NCBI GenBank assembly: GCA_034433305.1
Contig: DAOUAM010000039.1
Location: 62,001-126,000, forward strand
Direction of reading: 5' to 3'
DNA length: 64,000 nt
DNA from: DAOUAM01 sp034433305
GTDB taxonomy: Bacteria > Chloroflexota > Dehalococcoidia > Lucifugimonadales > DAOUAM01
Shown here: positions 49,105 through 57,029 of the stretch, in pieces
Layout of the letters: each line of letters starts with the position of its first letter
How positions within the stretch are numbered: the stretch's first letter is position 1
The notes under the pieces: generated by a model
What the model saw: only the letters and a program-made list of their open reading frames with translations
Database searches by the model: none
What the model was told of the DNA's origin: nothing
Translations under genes and position numbers: made by a program

Positions 49105-50145
49105 ATGAAGAAACGAACATGGTTGGTGGGAACACTGCTCTTTATACTGGCATTAGCCAGCGTGGGCCATGCAGGTGGGGTGGCGGCGGCGCAGCCGGCC
49201 CAACTCCCACCCCCCATACCGGCCCTTTACGGCGGCACCGCGACCGTCAGCGGCTCGCCGGTGCCCGATGGAATGCGCATCACCGCACGGATAGGCACCT
49301 ATGAAAGCGCCCCGGTGGAGGTAAGGAATGGGAGGTATAGCTCCCTTGTGGTGGCCCCGCCAGATGCGTCCTTCAGCGGCAGGACCATAACCTTTCACCT
49401 GGAAGGCGTGCAGGCCAATCAGACTGATACCTTCGCGGCCGGCAAGCGCAACCTGTCCTTTAACCTGACCTTCCCCAGGCTGCCGGAGCCAACGCCCACG
49501 CCGACGCCCTTTGTCATCTCGCCCATGGTGTACTCGGGCAACATCGTCATCGCAGGCGGCACCGTGCCACCCGGCGCGACCCTGGTGGCCAGGGTTGGCA
49601 GCTATGAGTCGGCCCCGGCGGTCATCGAGGGCCAGCGGTACTCCAACCTGGTGCTGCTGCCGGAAGACGAGTCCCTGGTGGGCCAGCCGGTGGAGTTCTT
49701 CCTCAACGGCGTGAAGTCCGCGCCCCATCCCGTGGCGCAGGTCTTCACGCCCGGCGAGTCCAGGACGCTGGACCTGGTCTTCTTCAACGTGCCGACGCCA
49801 ACGCCGACCAGCACGCCCGTGCCGCCGACGCCGACGCCGGTGCCACCGACGGCAACGCCCACCAGGACACCCATGCCGCCAACGCCGACGCCGGTGCCTC
49901 CAACGGCGACGCCGACCAGCACGCCCGTGCCGCCAACGCCGACTTCCGTCCCGGCGACGCCCACGCCCAGGCCGACCAACACGCCTGCCGTGGCCCAGCC
50001 CTCGCCAACGCCGACGCCTGAGGTATCGGGCGGCGGGTGCAGCGCCCCGCTGGGCGGCAGCGCGGGCATGGCCGGGCTTGCCAGCTTCCTGCTTTTGGTC
50101 GCCCCTGTGGCCATGCTCATCGGCCGCCGGCGCCTGCGCGGCTAG
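49105..50145 (+). CDS. Secreted two-module protein with Pro/Thr linker and C-terminal anchor
   Basis: A 346-residue exported protein. A signal peptide (about residues 1-30, core LLFILALASVG) precedes two similar modules of about 90 residues (35-130 and 137-230), sharing patterns such as RIGTYESAP and RVGSYESAP. A Pro-Thr-rich spacer (TPTPVPPT-like repeats, about 232-305) leads to Cys312 in GGGCSAPLGG, a hydrophobic helix (LASFLLLVAPVAMLIG) and the basic tail RRRLRG. This tripartite tail resembles a CTERM-type sorting signal. It lies directly after the large surface protein and probably decorates the same envelope. Confidence 0.75.
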   Translation: MKKRTWLVGTLLFILALASVGHAGGVAAAQPAQLPPPIPALYGGTATVSGSPVPDGMRITARIGTYESAPVEVRNGRYSSLVVAPPDASFSGRTITFHLEGVQANQTDTFAAGKRNLSFNLTFPRLPEPTPTPTPFVISPMVYSGNIVIAGGTVPPGATLVARVGSYESAPAVIEGQRYSNLVLLPEDESLVGQPVEFFLNGVKSAPHPVAQVFTPGESRTLDLVFFNVPTPTPTSTPVPPTPTPVPPTATPTRTPMPPTPTPVPPTATPTSTPVPPTPTSVPATPTPRPTNTPAVAQPSPTPTPEVSGGGCSAPLGGSAGMAGLASFLLLVAPVAMLIGRRRLRG

Positions 50146-50164
50146 CCCCTGTTCCCACGCACCC

Positions 50165-50208
50165 GGCCCCCTATCCGCGTCATTACCGGATAGGGGGCCT
50201 TTGTTTTT
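50165..50208 (+). terminator. Rho-independent terminator
   Basis: Perfect 13-bp arms (50165-50177 and 50187-50199, GGCCCCCTATCCG and its complement) with a 9-nt loop, followed by TTTGTTTTT. It closes the surface-protein unit. Confidence 0.85.
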
Positions 50209-50343
50209 CTGCCGTATCTCTGCCTTTGAGGGCAGGTATCAGACCAGTCCCGCGTGATATGTCGGCTACGTCCACGCCCGTTGCCCGCGCGCTGCATATC
50301 TCAATAATACCGGCTCTGCCGCTACTTTCAGGCAGGGCTGGTA

Positions 50344-50988
50344 TCAGCCCTTGCCGGCGCGCTCCAGCACCACCACGCGCGTCTCCCCTCGTGGCATGCT
50401 GGCAGACGTGACGCTGAGCCTGGGCTGTGGCGCGGCGACCGGGACGGACATGGCCTTGAGGAAGGCGTCCAGGTGCCCTAGCTGCACGCTGGCCCCCTCG
50501 GTCCAGTAGTGCAGGGGAATGACAACACTCGGGCTGATGAGGTTCACAAGCTCCGCCACGCTGGCCGGCGCGATGGTGCAGACGCCGCCCGCGGGCACCA
50601 GCAGGATGTCGGCATGACCTATTTCCTCCAGTTGCCGGGGGGACAGGGTCTGATTGAGGTCGCCCAGGTGGCACAGGACCAGCCCCTCGGCCTGGATGGT
50701 GTAAACGGTGTTCACCTGCCGGTCGCCATCCGTGCCTCCGCGCCTGGTGCCGAAGCCTCGGATGTAGAAGTCGGCCACCTCGTACTCGCCCGGCCCCCTC
50801 AGCACCCTGGGAGTGCCGTCCACGGCCTCCAGGCAGGCGTGGTGAGGGTGGTCGTGGCTAATGGTGACGATGTTGGCCGAAGGCCGCCCCATGAAAATGC
50901 CCAGGGAGTCGGCATAGGGGTCTGTGACCAGGGTGACCTCGTTGCTGCGTATCCTCACTGCCGAGTGGCCCAGCCAGACAATCTCCAT
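50344..50988 (-). CDS. MBL fold metallo-hydrolase
   Basis: A 214-residue beta-lactamase-fold protein of the UlaG/RNase Z-like group. Zinc-site motifs are VTISHDHPHHAC (HxDHxH variant), HLGDLNQTLS and the His in SVVIPLHYWTEG. ATG 50988 gives the typical start MEIVWLGHSAVRIRS, with AGGG upstream. A 643-codon frame extending it upstream runs antisense through hrcA and is spurious. The substrate is unknown. It is divergent from hrcA. Confidence 0.85.
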   Translation of the reverse strand: MEIVWLGHSAVRIRSNEVTLVTDPYADSLGIFMGRPSANIVTISHDHPHHACLEAVDGTPRVLRGPGEYEVADFYIRGFGTRRGGTDGDRQVNTVYTIQAEGLVLCHLGDLNQTLSPRQLEEIGHADILLVPAGGVCTIAPASVAELVNLISPSVVIPLHYWTEGASVQLGHLDAFLKAMSVPVAAPQPRLSVTSASMPRGETRVVVLERAGKG

Positions 50989-51128
50989 GTTGTCCCTCCA
51001 GGTGCAGGCCCCGCACGGGCGATGGTGGCCGTCGCCGCTATGAGTATACTCGCCGGCGCTGGCCTGGCGCACCGGCCCAGCCACGGCGTCGCCAGCGCGC
51101 TCACACCCAAAGCAAACAATGGCTGTAC

Positions 51129-51158
51129 TTGACATGGCTTTTGGCGTGATGCTACATT
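51129..51158 (+). promoter_or_regulatory. Sigma-70 promoter for hrcA
   Basis: TTGACA (51129-51134), an 18-bp spacer and TACATT (51153-51158), about 55 bp upstream of the hrcA start. No CIRCE inverted repeat (TTAGCACTC-n9-GAGTGCTAA) is seen here. Confidence 0.6.
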
Positions 51159-51213
51159 CGGAGCACAGAGGGGATATTCTGGCCATTGGCAAGTAGATTC
51201 CTGCAGGGTGGCT

Positions 51214-52242
51214 ATGCTGACGAAAAGGCGAGAGTTGATCCTCAAGCTGATAGTGGAAGACTACATCAAGACCGCGCAGCCCGTGGCCTCGGAGGCCATC
51301 GTCCGCGGCCATGACCTGGGCGTAAGCTCCGCCACCGTCAGGAACGAGGTAGCCGAGCTGGAAGAGGAAGGCTACATTACCCGCCCACACACCTCGGCGG
51401 GGAGCATCCCGCTGGACAAGGCCTACAGGTTCTACGTGGAGACCCTGCCAGACTCCAGCAACGCCCCGGCCATTCCGCCCCAGGTGCGCTGGTCCATCCG
51501 GAAGCAGTTCCTGGAAGTGGAGCGGGACGTGGACGAGTGGGCCAGCGTGGCGGCCAACGTGCTGGCCAGGCTGGTGGGCAACCTGGCCATCGCCACCTTT
51601 CCCAGGGCCAGGGAGACGCGGGTGCGCCACCTGGAGCTGGTCCACCTGCGAGATGTCCTGGCGCTGCTCATTGTGGTGCTGGAGCAGGCCAGGCTGCGCC
51701 GCCAGCTCATCCGACTGAAGGAGCCTATCGAGCCTTCGGCCCTGGAGGAACTGGGCAACAAGATGAACAACTTCCTCTCGGGCCGCACCCGCCGGGAGAT
51801 TGAGGCCAGGGAGATGCCCCTGTCCCCGCTGGAGGAGGAGCTGGTCAACGCCACTGTCCTCATCCTGCGGGAGGAGGAGCAGGCAGCCTACCGTGAGCAT
51901 TACGTGGACGGGCTGCGCAACCTCCTGGGCCAGCCAGAGTTCGCGCGCAACGAACGCGCCCGGGCCATAGTCCAGGGCATCGAGGACGGCAGCCTGGTAC
52001 AGGCTGTGCTGCAGGAAACGCCCGATGGCCCGGTCGTCCGGGTCATTATCGGCCAGGAGAACCGGGGCGATATGCTCTGGCCCCTCAGCGTGGTCATCTG
52101 CCAGTACGGCATACCGGGAGAGGCTGTCGGTGCCGTGGGCGTCGTTGGCCCGACTCGCATGGAGTACTCCAAGACCATCGCGGGCGTCAGGTTCATGTCC
52201 ACCATAATGAGCGACCTGGTGCTCACCGTCCATAATGGCTGA
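51214..52242 (+). CDS. hrcA: Heat-inducible transcriptional repressor HrcA
   Basis: A 342-residue HrcA repressor of class I heat-shock genes that normally binds CIRCE elements. The N-terminal winged helix (LTKRRELILKLIVEDYIKTAQPV, SSATVRNEVAELEEEGYITRPHTSAGSIP) is intact. The central GAF-like domain and the dimerisation segment follow, with IIGQENRGDML and the terminal SDLVLTVHNG. ATG 51214 is preferred over GTG 51208 because MLTKRRELIL matches typical HrcA starts. dnaJ is downstream but grpE and dnaK are not in the window. Confidence 0.95.
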   Translation: MLTKRRELILKLIVEDYIKTAQPVASEAIVRGHDLGVSSATVRNEVAELEEEGYITRPHTSAGSIPLDKAYRFYVETLPDSSNAPAIPPQVRWSIRKQFLEVERDVDEWASVAANVLARLVGNLAIATFPRARETRVRHLELVHLRDVLALLIVVLEQARLRRQLIRLKEPIEPSALEELGNKMNNFLSGRTRREIEAREMPLSPLEEELVNATVLILREEEQAAYREHYVDGLRNLLGQPEFARNERARAIVQGIEDGSLVQAVLQETPDGPVVRVIIGQENRGDMLWPLSVVICQYGIPGEAVGAVGVVGPTRMEYSKTIAGVRFMSTIMSDLVLTVHNG

Positions 52243-52274
52243 TACGCCCGCCTGAGACCGCTCGGACCGTTTCA

Positions 52275-52306
52275 TGCACCGGCAGCACGGAATGGCAGCC
52301 GGTGCA
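52275..52306 (+). terminator. Hairpin after hrcA
   Basis: TGCACCGGC (52275-52283) and GCCGGTGCA (52298-52306) form 9-bp arms with a 14-nt loop, about 30 bp past the hrcA stop. It directly precedes the dnaJ promoter. Confidence 0.5.
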
Positions 52307-52336
52307 TTGTTATGGTGGAGCTTCGGCTAATATAAT
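52307..52336 (+). promoter_or_regulatory. Sigma-70 promoter for dnaJ
   Basis: TTGTTA (52307-52312), an 18-bp spacer and a perfect TATAAT (52331-52336), about 65 bp upstream of the dnaJ ATG. With the preceding hairpin it suggests that dnaJ can be transcribed separately from hrcA. Confidence 0.6.
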
Positions 52337-52400
52337 GGAATTTGGCTGTCCAGATGGGCCTGGCCCATTTTACCTGTAGACGCTGAAAAGCGCGGAAGCT

Positions 52401-53537
52401 ATGACCACCAGCAAACGCGACTACTACGAAGTCCTGGGAGTCTCGCGCGACGCCTCGGAGGAGGAGATACGCAAGGCCTTCCGCAAGCTGGCCCTGGAGT
52501 ACCACCCCGACCGCAACAAGAGCGACGGCGCCGCGGAAAAGTTCAAGGAGATCAACGAGGCCTACCAGGTGCTTTCCGACCCCAGGAAGCGAGCGGACTA
52601 CGACCGCTACGGCCACATGGGCGTTGGCCAGAACGGCGGCGCCAGGGGCTTCGAGGGCTTCGAGAACTTCGGTGGCTTCGGCGACATCTTCGATGCCTTC
52701 TTCGGCGGGTTTGGCACCACCACGCGCACCCGCACCTCGGCCCGGCGCGGCGCCGACCTCCAGGTCACCATGACCGTGGAGTTCGAGGAGGCGGCCTTTG
52801 GCGCTGAGAAGGAGCTGGAGGTGCAGCGCACGGAGATGTGCGGTCACTGCCACGGCTCCAGGAGCGAGCCCGGCAACTCGCCCACCACCTGCGGCAACTG
52901 CGGCGGCACCGGCCAGGTGCGCCGCTCCCACCAGAGCATCTTCGGCCAGTTCGTCCAGGTGGCTACCTGTGGCACCTGCCGAGGCGAGGGCCGCATCATA
53001 ACCCACCCCTGCACTCGCTGCCGGGGCAGCGGCCAGGAACGCAAGACGCGCAAGCTCCGCGTGTCCGTGCCGGCCGGCATCGAGACGGGCACGCAGCTCA
53101 GGCTCACGGGCGAGGGCGAGGCCGGCGCCAACGGCGGCCCTCCGGGCGACCTGTACATCTCCATCAGGGTCAAGGAGCACCCGGTCTTCCGGCGGGACGG
53201 CTACGACATCCTGTACCAGTTGCCCATCAACATTGTCCAGGCCGCGCTGGGGGCCACCGTCAAGGTGCCGACCCTGGAGGGCGACGCCGAACTGGTGGTG
53301 CCGCCGGGCACTCAGTCAGGAGAGGTGTTCCGACTCAGGGGCAAGGGCATCCCTCACCTGCGCAGCAAGCAGCGGGGCGACCAGCTTGTCAGCATCTTTG
53401 TGGAGGTCCCCAGGAACCTCACGGAGGAGCAGCGCAAGCTTTTCCAGGAGCTGGCCAGGAGCTTTGGCTCGAGTCCCGCCCACGGCGACAAGGGCTGGTT
53501 TGGCAAGATAAAGGACGCCCTGGGCGGGTCCGAGTAG
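52401..53537 (+). CDS. dnaJ: Chaperone protein DnaJ
   Basis: A 378-residue type I J-protein that stimulates DnaK. The J-domain HPD is H35-P36-D37 in LEYHPDRNK; a Gly/Phe-rich region (GFEGFENFGGFGD) follows. The cysteine-rich zinc domain has four CxxC repeats: CGHCHGSR, CGNCGGTG, CGTCRGEG and CTRCRGSG; in the first, the last Gly of CxxCxGxG is Arg. The C-terminal substrate domains (LYISIRVKEHPVFRRDG) are complete. It precedes prmA and rsmE, a common heat-shock-linked order. Confidence 0.96.
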   Translation: MTTSKRDYYEVLGVSRDASEEEIRKAFRKLALEYHPDRNKSDGAAEKFKEINEAYQVLSDPRKRADYDRYGHMGVGQNGGARGFEGFENFGGFGDIFDAFFGGFGTTTRTRTSARRGADLQVTMTVEFEEAAFGAEKELEVQRTEMCGHCHGSRSEPGNSPTTCGNCGGTGQVRRSHQSIFGQFVQVATCGTCRGEGRIITHPCTRCRGSGQERKTRKLRVSVPAGIETGTQLRLTGEGEAGANGGPPGDLYISIRVKEHPVFRRDGYDILYQLPINIVQAALGATVKVPTLEGDAELVVPPGTQSGEVFRLRGKGIPHLRSKQRGDQLVSIFVEVPRNLTEEQRKLFQELARSFGSSPAHGDKGWFGKIKDALGGSE

Positions 53538-53554
53538 GTGCTGGGGGCCTGCCG

Positions 53555-54457
53555 TTGAAGTGGCTTGAACTCAGCATCCAGGCGCCGCCGGAGTACGTGG
53601 AGCCGCTGTCCCACATCTTTCACAGGTACGGCCATGGTGGCGTGGTGGTGGAGGAAGGCGGCGGCTTCAACCCGGACGAGGGCGAGTCTCCCCCGGCCCT
53701 TGCCATGGTGACCCTCAAGACCTACCTCCCCATGGACGCATCCACCCAGTGGCGTCGCAGCGGCATTGACATGGGCGTGAGGCTGGTGGCCCACGTAGCG
53801 CCTGTGACCCCGCTGCAAGAGCGAGTGCTGGACGAGGAGGAGTGGCAAAGCTCCTGGAAGGAGCACTTCCACGTGCTCCACATCGGCAAGCGCATTGTCA
53901 TTGCCCCCACGTGGAGGGAGTACCAGCCCCAGGATTCGGAGGTAGTAATCCGGCTTGACCCTGGCATGGCCTTTGGTACCGGCCACCACCCCACTACCCG
54001 CATGTGCCTGGAGTTCCTGGAGGAGCTTGTGCGGCCCGATATGTCGGTGCTGGACGTGGGCTGCGGCTCCGGTGTCCTGTCCCTGGCCGCGGCCAGGCTG
54101 GGCGCCCGCGGTGTCCTTGGCCTGGAGATAGATTTGGTGGCCGCCAGTGTAGCTACGGAGAACGTGCGGGGCAACGGCCTGTCCCACGTCATTCGCGTGG
54201 TCCAGGGTACCCTGCCTCATCCCGAAGCGGGCAGCGCCAGCTTTGACCTGGCGGCGGTCAACATATCGGCCAGGGTGGTGACAGGACTGGCCCAGGAGGT
54301 AGCCCGGGCTGTGAAGCCTGGTGGCTCCATAGTGGCGTCGGGCTTTCTCGTCGCCGCCGAGGCCGACGTGACGCGCCGCCTTGCCGAGGCTGGCGCCACG
54401 GTGCAGCGCACCCTCAGCGACGGCGACTGGCTCGCCCTGGTGGCCAGGGTGGAGTGA
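53555..54457 (+). CDS. prmA: Ribosomal protein L11 methyltransferase
   Basis: A 300-residue SAM-dependent methyltransferase that trimethylates ribosomal protein L11. The N-terminal substrate-recognition domain begins KWLELSIQAPPEYVEPLS. The SAM site reads LDVGCGSGVLSLAAARLGA, preceded by the PrmA motif DPGMAFGTGHHPTTRMCLE. Asn-containing AVNISARVV corresponds to the conserved NI(L/V) motif. TTG 53555 is the best start, 17 bp after the dnaJ stop; no ATG or GTG fits. A longer frame overlapping dnaJ is a GC artefact. Confidence 0.92.
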   Translation: MKWLELSIQAPPEYVEPLSHIFHRYGHGGVVVEEGGGFNPDEGESPPALAMVTLKTYLPMDASTQWRRSGIDMGVRLVAHVAPVTPLQERVLDEEEWQSSWKEHFHVLHIGKRIVIAPTWREYQPQDSEVVIRLDPGMAFGTGHHPTTRMCLEFLEELVRPDMSVLDVGCGSGVLSLAAARLGARGVLGLEIDLVAASVATENVRGNGLSHVIRVVQGTLPHPEAGSASFDLAAVNISARVVTGLAQEVARAVKPGGSIVASGFLVAAEADVTRRLAEAGATVQRTLSDGDWLALVARVE

Positions 54458-54493
54458 GGCCCGCTGGCATGCCACTCCCCGTCCGCTTATAAG

Positions 54494-54545
54494 CCCCATG
54501 GGGCGGGAATTCCTCGCCCCCTCTGGGAGAGAGACAGAGAGGGGC
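54494..54545. repeat. Family A palindromic repeat, unit 8 (partial, inverted)
   Basis: A degenerate fragment in reverse orientation: its complement reads CCCCTCTCTGTCTCTCTCCC, matching the left end of family A. It lies in the 125-bp gap between prmA and rsmE. Confidence 0.55.
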
Positions 54546-54582
54546 CTTTCAGGAGAGCAGGACTTCGTCGCAAGTACACCAG

Positions 54583-55326
54583 ATGCACCGCTTCTTCGTT
54601 CCCCCTGACTGCATACAGGGCGATGCCGTAGCCCTGCCTGGCGACGTCGCCCGCCAGCTTGCCCGTGTGCTGCGGGCCAGGCCGGGCGACCAGGTCATAG
54701 TGCTGGACTCCTCGGGCTGGGAGTACCAGGTGACGCTGACACGAGTTGATGCCGGCCTCGCCACGGGCACCGTCACGGGCAGACAGGCCAGCCAGGGCGA
54801 GCCGCAGGTCCGCGTCACCCTGTACCTGGGCGTCCTGAAGGGCGATAAGCTGGAGCTGGTGCTGCAGAAGTGTACCGAGTTGGGCGTCGCCGCCTTCGTG
54901 CCGGTGTTCTGCGCCCGCTCCGTGCCGCGCGACCGGCAGGGCCAGTGGGCGGAAGGCCGCTACCCGCGCTGGCGCAAAATCATCGCCGAGGCGGCGGAGC
55001 AGTCCCGGCGCGGCCTGCTGCCATCCCTGGAGGCGCCCCTGGAGTTCCAGCAAGCCTGTGACACTTGCCAGGGCCTGGGGCTGGTCCCGTGGGAGGAGGA
55101 GCGCACAACGGGCCTCAGGGCCGCTCTGGTGGGCTGGAGGAAGGGCGGCGGCCCCATCGGCATCTTCATAGGCCCGGAAGGCGGCTTCACGCGGGAAGAG
55201 GTGGACTATGCGCGGGCCAGGGGCATCGTGCCGGTAAGCCTGGGCAGACGCATCCTCCGCGCCGAGACGGCGAGCATCGCCGCCGTGGCGGCCATCATGT
55301 ACGATCTGGGCGAAATGGAAGGATGA
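54583..55326 (+). CDS. rsmE: 16S rRNA (uracil-1498-N3)-methyltransferase
   Basis: A 247-residue SPOUT-class methyltransferase that modifies U1498 of 16S rRNA. It opens HRFFVPPDCIQGDAVALPG (PUA-like RNA-binding domain), with KGDKLELVLQKCTELGV, IIAEAAEQSRRG and the SAM-binding knot GIFIGPEGGFTREEVDYA followed by LGRRILRAETA. All are diagnostic. It is the last gene of the hrcA-dnaJ-prmA-rsmE run and is convergent with gpsA, 28 bp away. Confidence 0.95.
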   Translation: MHRFFVPPDCIQGDAVALPGDVARQLARVLRARPGDQVIVLDSSGWEYQVTLTRVDAGLATGTVTGRQASQGEPQVRVTLYLGVLKGDKLELVLQKCTELGVAAFVPVFCARSVPRDRQGQWAEGRYPRWRKIIAEAAEQSRRGLLPSLEAPLEFQQACDTCQGLGLVPWEEERTTGLRAALVGWRKGGGPIGIFIGPEGGFTREEVDYARARGIVPVSLGRRILRAETASIAAVAAIMYDLGEMEG

Positions 55327-55354
55327 CGGCGGCGCGGTGGCCCCTGTCGCCCGG

Positions 55355-56380
55355 CTACCGAGGCGGCGTGTCCATGCCGGCCCACTCTGGCCGGGGGGCG
55401 CGGCCCAGCAGTGCGGAAATGGCCTGCTCCAGCGCAACGCCATCGAACAGGACGCTGTAGGTGGCCTGGGTGATGGGCATCTCCACCCCCAGCCGCTGGG
55501 CCAGCTTGACGGCAGCCGCCGTCGTGTCCACGCCCTCGGCCACGTTGAGCATGGAGGCGCGGACCTCCCGCAGTGTCTTGCCTTTTGCCAGTTGCTCGCC
55601 CACGTACCTGTTGCGGCTGAGGCGGCTGCAGCAGGTAGCCACCAGGTCGCCCATGCCGGCCAGGCCGGCGAAGGTCAGGGGGCTGGCCCCGGCGGCCACG
55701 CCCAGGCGCGTGATCTCCGCCAGGCCGCGGGTGATGAAGGCCGCCTTGGCGTTGTCGCCGTACTCCAGGCCGTCGCAGATGCCCGCGCCCAGGGCGATGA
55801 TGTTCTTCAGCGCGCCGCCCAGCTCCACGCCGATGATGTCCTCGTTGGTATAGACGCGGAACCTGGGGGAGTTGATGATGGCCTGGGCCTCCCGCGCGGC
55901 CTCCTCGTTGCGGGAGGCAATGACTGTGGAGGAGGGCTTGCCCTCGATGATTTCCCTGGCCAGGTTGGGGCCAGACAGAGCGCAGATGCCGCCGTGGAGC
56001 GCCGGCGGTAGCTCCTCCTCCAGCACCTGGCTCATGCGCTTGCCCGTGTCCAGCTCCAGGCCCTTGGCCGCGCTGACTACCACGGCACCCGGCGCGATGG
56101 CGTCCCGCACCTGGCGGGCGTTGGCCCGCAGGGACCTGGAGGGGACGGCGATGATGACAAGCTGGGCGTCATGCAGGGCCTCGCCGAGGCTAGAGGTCAC
56201 GCGGAGGTTGGGGGGAAAGGACACGCCCGGCAGGAACCGCCGGTTCTCGCCCGCTGAGCGCAGGGCCTCGGCCTCTGGCCCGGTCCTGGCCCACAGCCGT
56301 ACATCCAGGCCCTGGCGGGCCAGGACTATGGCCAGGGTAGTACCCCAGCTTGTGGTGCCGACTACACCGACTTGGACCAT
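55355..56380 (-). CDS. gpsA: NAD(P)-dependent glycerol-3-phosphate dehydrogenase
   Basis: A 341-residue enzyme making sn-glycerol 3-phosphate from DHAP for membrane lipid synthesis. The nucleotide loop is VGVVGTTSWGTTLA (commonly GAGSWGTALA). AVPSRSLRA, LSGPNLAREI and the lysine-containing ALKNIIALGAGICDGLEYGDNAKAAF are all present. ATG 56380 overlaps the plsY stop by 19 bp; the longer 534-codon frame is spurious. With plsY upstream this provides the first two phospholipid steps in one operon. Confidence 0.95.
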   Translation of the reverse strand: MVQVGVVGTTSWGTTLAIVLARQGLDVRLWARTGPEAEALRSAGENRRFLPGVSFPPNLRVTSSLGEALHDAQLVIIAVPSRSLRANARQVRDAIAPGAVVVSAAKGLELDTGKRMSQVLEEELPPALHGGICALSGPNLAREIIEGKPSSTVIASRNEEAAREAQAIINSPRFRVYTNEDIIGVELGGALKNIIALGAGICDGLEYGDNAKAAFITRGLAEITRLGVAAGASPLTFAGLAGMGDLVATCCSRLSRNRYVGEQLAKGKTLREVRASMLNVAEGVDTTAAAVKLAQRLGVEMPITQATYSVLFDGVALEQAISALLGRAPRPEWAGMDTPPR

Positions 56381-57027
56381 CGCAGGCCCTTGCGACGGGC
56401 GGCCTCCGGGCCGGCGCTCGCCACCGTCGCACGCTGGCCGATCTTCCGCTCCTCGCCCCTGAGCAGCCGCTGGATGTTGTCCTTGTGCCTGGCTACCACC
56501 AGCGCGCCGCCAATGGCCCCGTACCAGATGTACTCCATTGGCACGGCGCCGGTGACGGCCAGGACGATAAGTGCGATGGCGCCTGAGCTTGCGCCCAGTA
56601 TGGAACCAAGGGACATGTAGCGAGTGATGGCGACCACGGGCAGCCCGACCAGGGTTGCCACCAGGCCGGCCACCGGCGAGAGCATCAGCAGGCCGCCCCA
56701 GCCTGTGGCCGTGCCCCTGCCTCCGCGGAAGCCGATGAATACAGGCCAGTTGTGCCCGACCAGCGCCGCCAGGCCGGCCGCGGCTTCCACGCCCGGCGCG
56801 TCGGCAATTACCCTGGCGATAGCCACCGCCACGATGCCCTTGCCCATGTCCAGCGCCAGCACCAGCAGCGCCGCCGGCACTCCCACGGTGCGCATCACGT
56901 TGGTCATACCTGTCTTGCCGCTGCCGTACTTTCGCACATCTACCCCTTTGAACACCCATCCGGCGATAAGGCCGAACGGCAGGCAGCCCAACAGGTACCC
57001 AACGGGAATGAGGACCAGATAGTCCAT
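56362..57027 (-). CDS. plsY: Glycerol-3-phosphate acyltransferase PlsY
   Basis: A 221-residue membrane acyltransferase transferring an acyl group from acyl-phosphate to glycerol 3-phosphate. About six hydrophobic helices. The conserved loops are YGSGKTGMTNVMRTVG (usually GSGNxGATN), GHNWPVFIGFRGGRGTATG and the final RHKDNIQRLLRGEE. ATG 57027 with AGGGAG upstream gives the usual length; the longer 365-codon frame is an artefact. The C-terminal 25 residues are a basic tail. It lies between der and gpsA with almost no gaps. Confidence 0.94.
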   Translation of the reverse strand: MDYLVLIPVGYLLGCLPFGLIAGWVFKGVDVRKYGSGKTGMTNVMRTVGVPAALLVLALDMGKGIVAVAIARVIADAPGVEAAAGLAALVGHNWPVFIGFRGGRGTATGWGGLLMLSPVAGLVATLVGLPVVAITRYMSLGSILGASSGAIALIVLAVTGAVPMEYIWYGAIGGALVVARHKDNIQRLLRGEERKIGQRATVASAGPEAARRKGLRWSKSV

Positions 57028-57029
57028 GC

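Noticed and set aside
49801..50020. Tandem ACGCCGACG-like repeats as a DNA element
   Set aside because: They are explained by the Pro-Thr-rich linker coding sequence of the secreted protein.
51159..51213. A CIRCE operator at hrcA
   Set aside because: The sequence near TGCTACATTCGGAGCA does not match the two 9-bp arms of CIRCE.
50344..52275. A 643-codon minus-strand frame covering MBL and hrcA
   Set aside because: Only the last 214 codons match an MBL-fold protein with a good ATG; the remainder is antisense to hrcA.
52838..54457. A 539-codon frame including prmA
   Set aside because: The first 239 codons overlap dnaJ in another frame; PrmA starts at TTG 53555.
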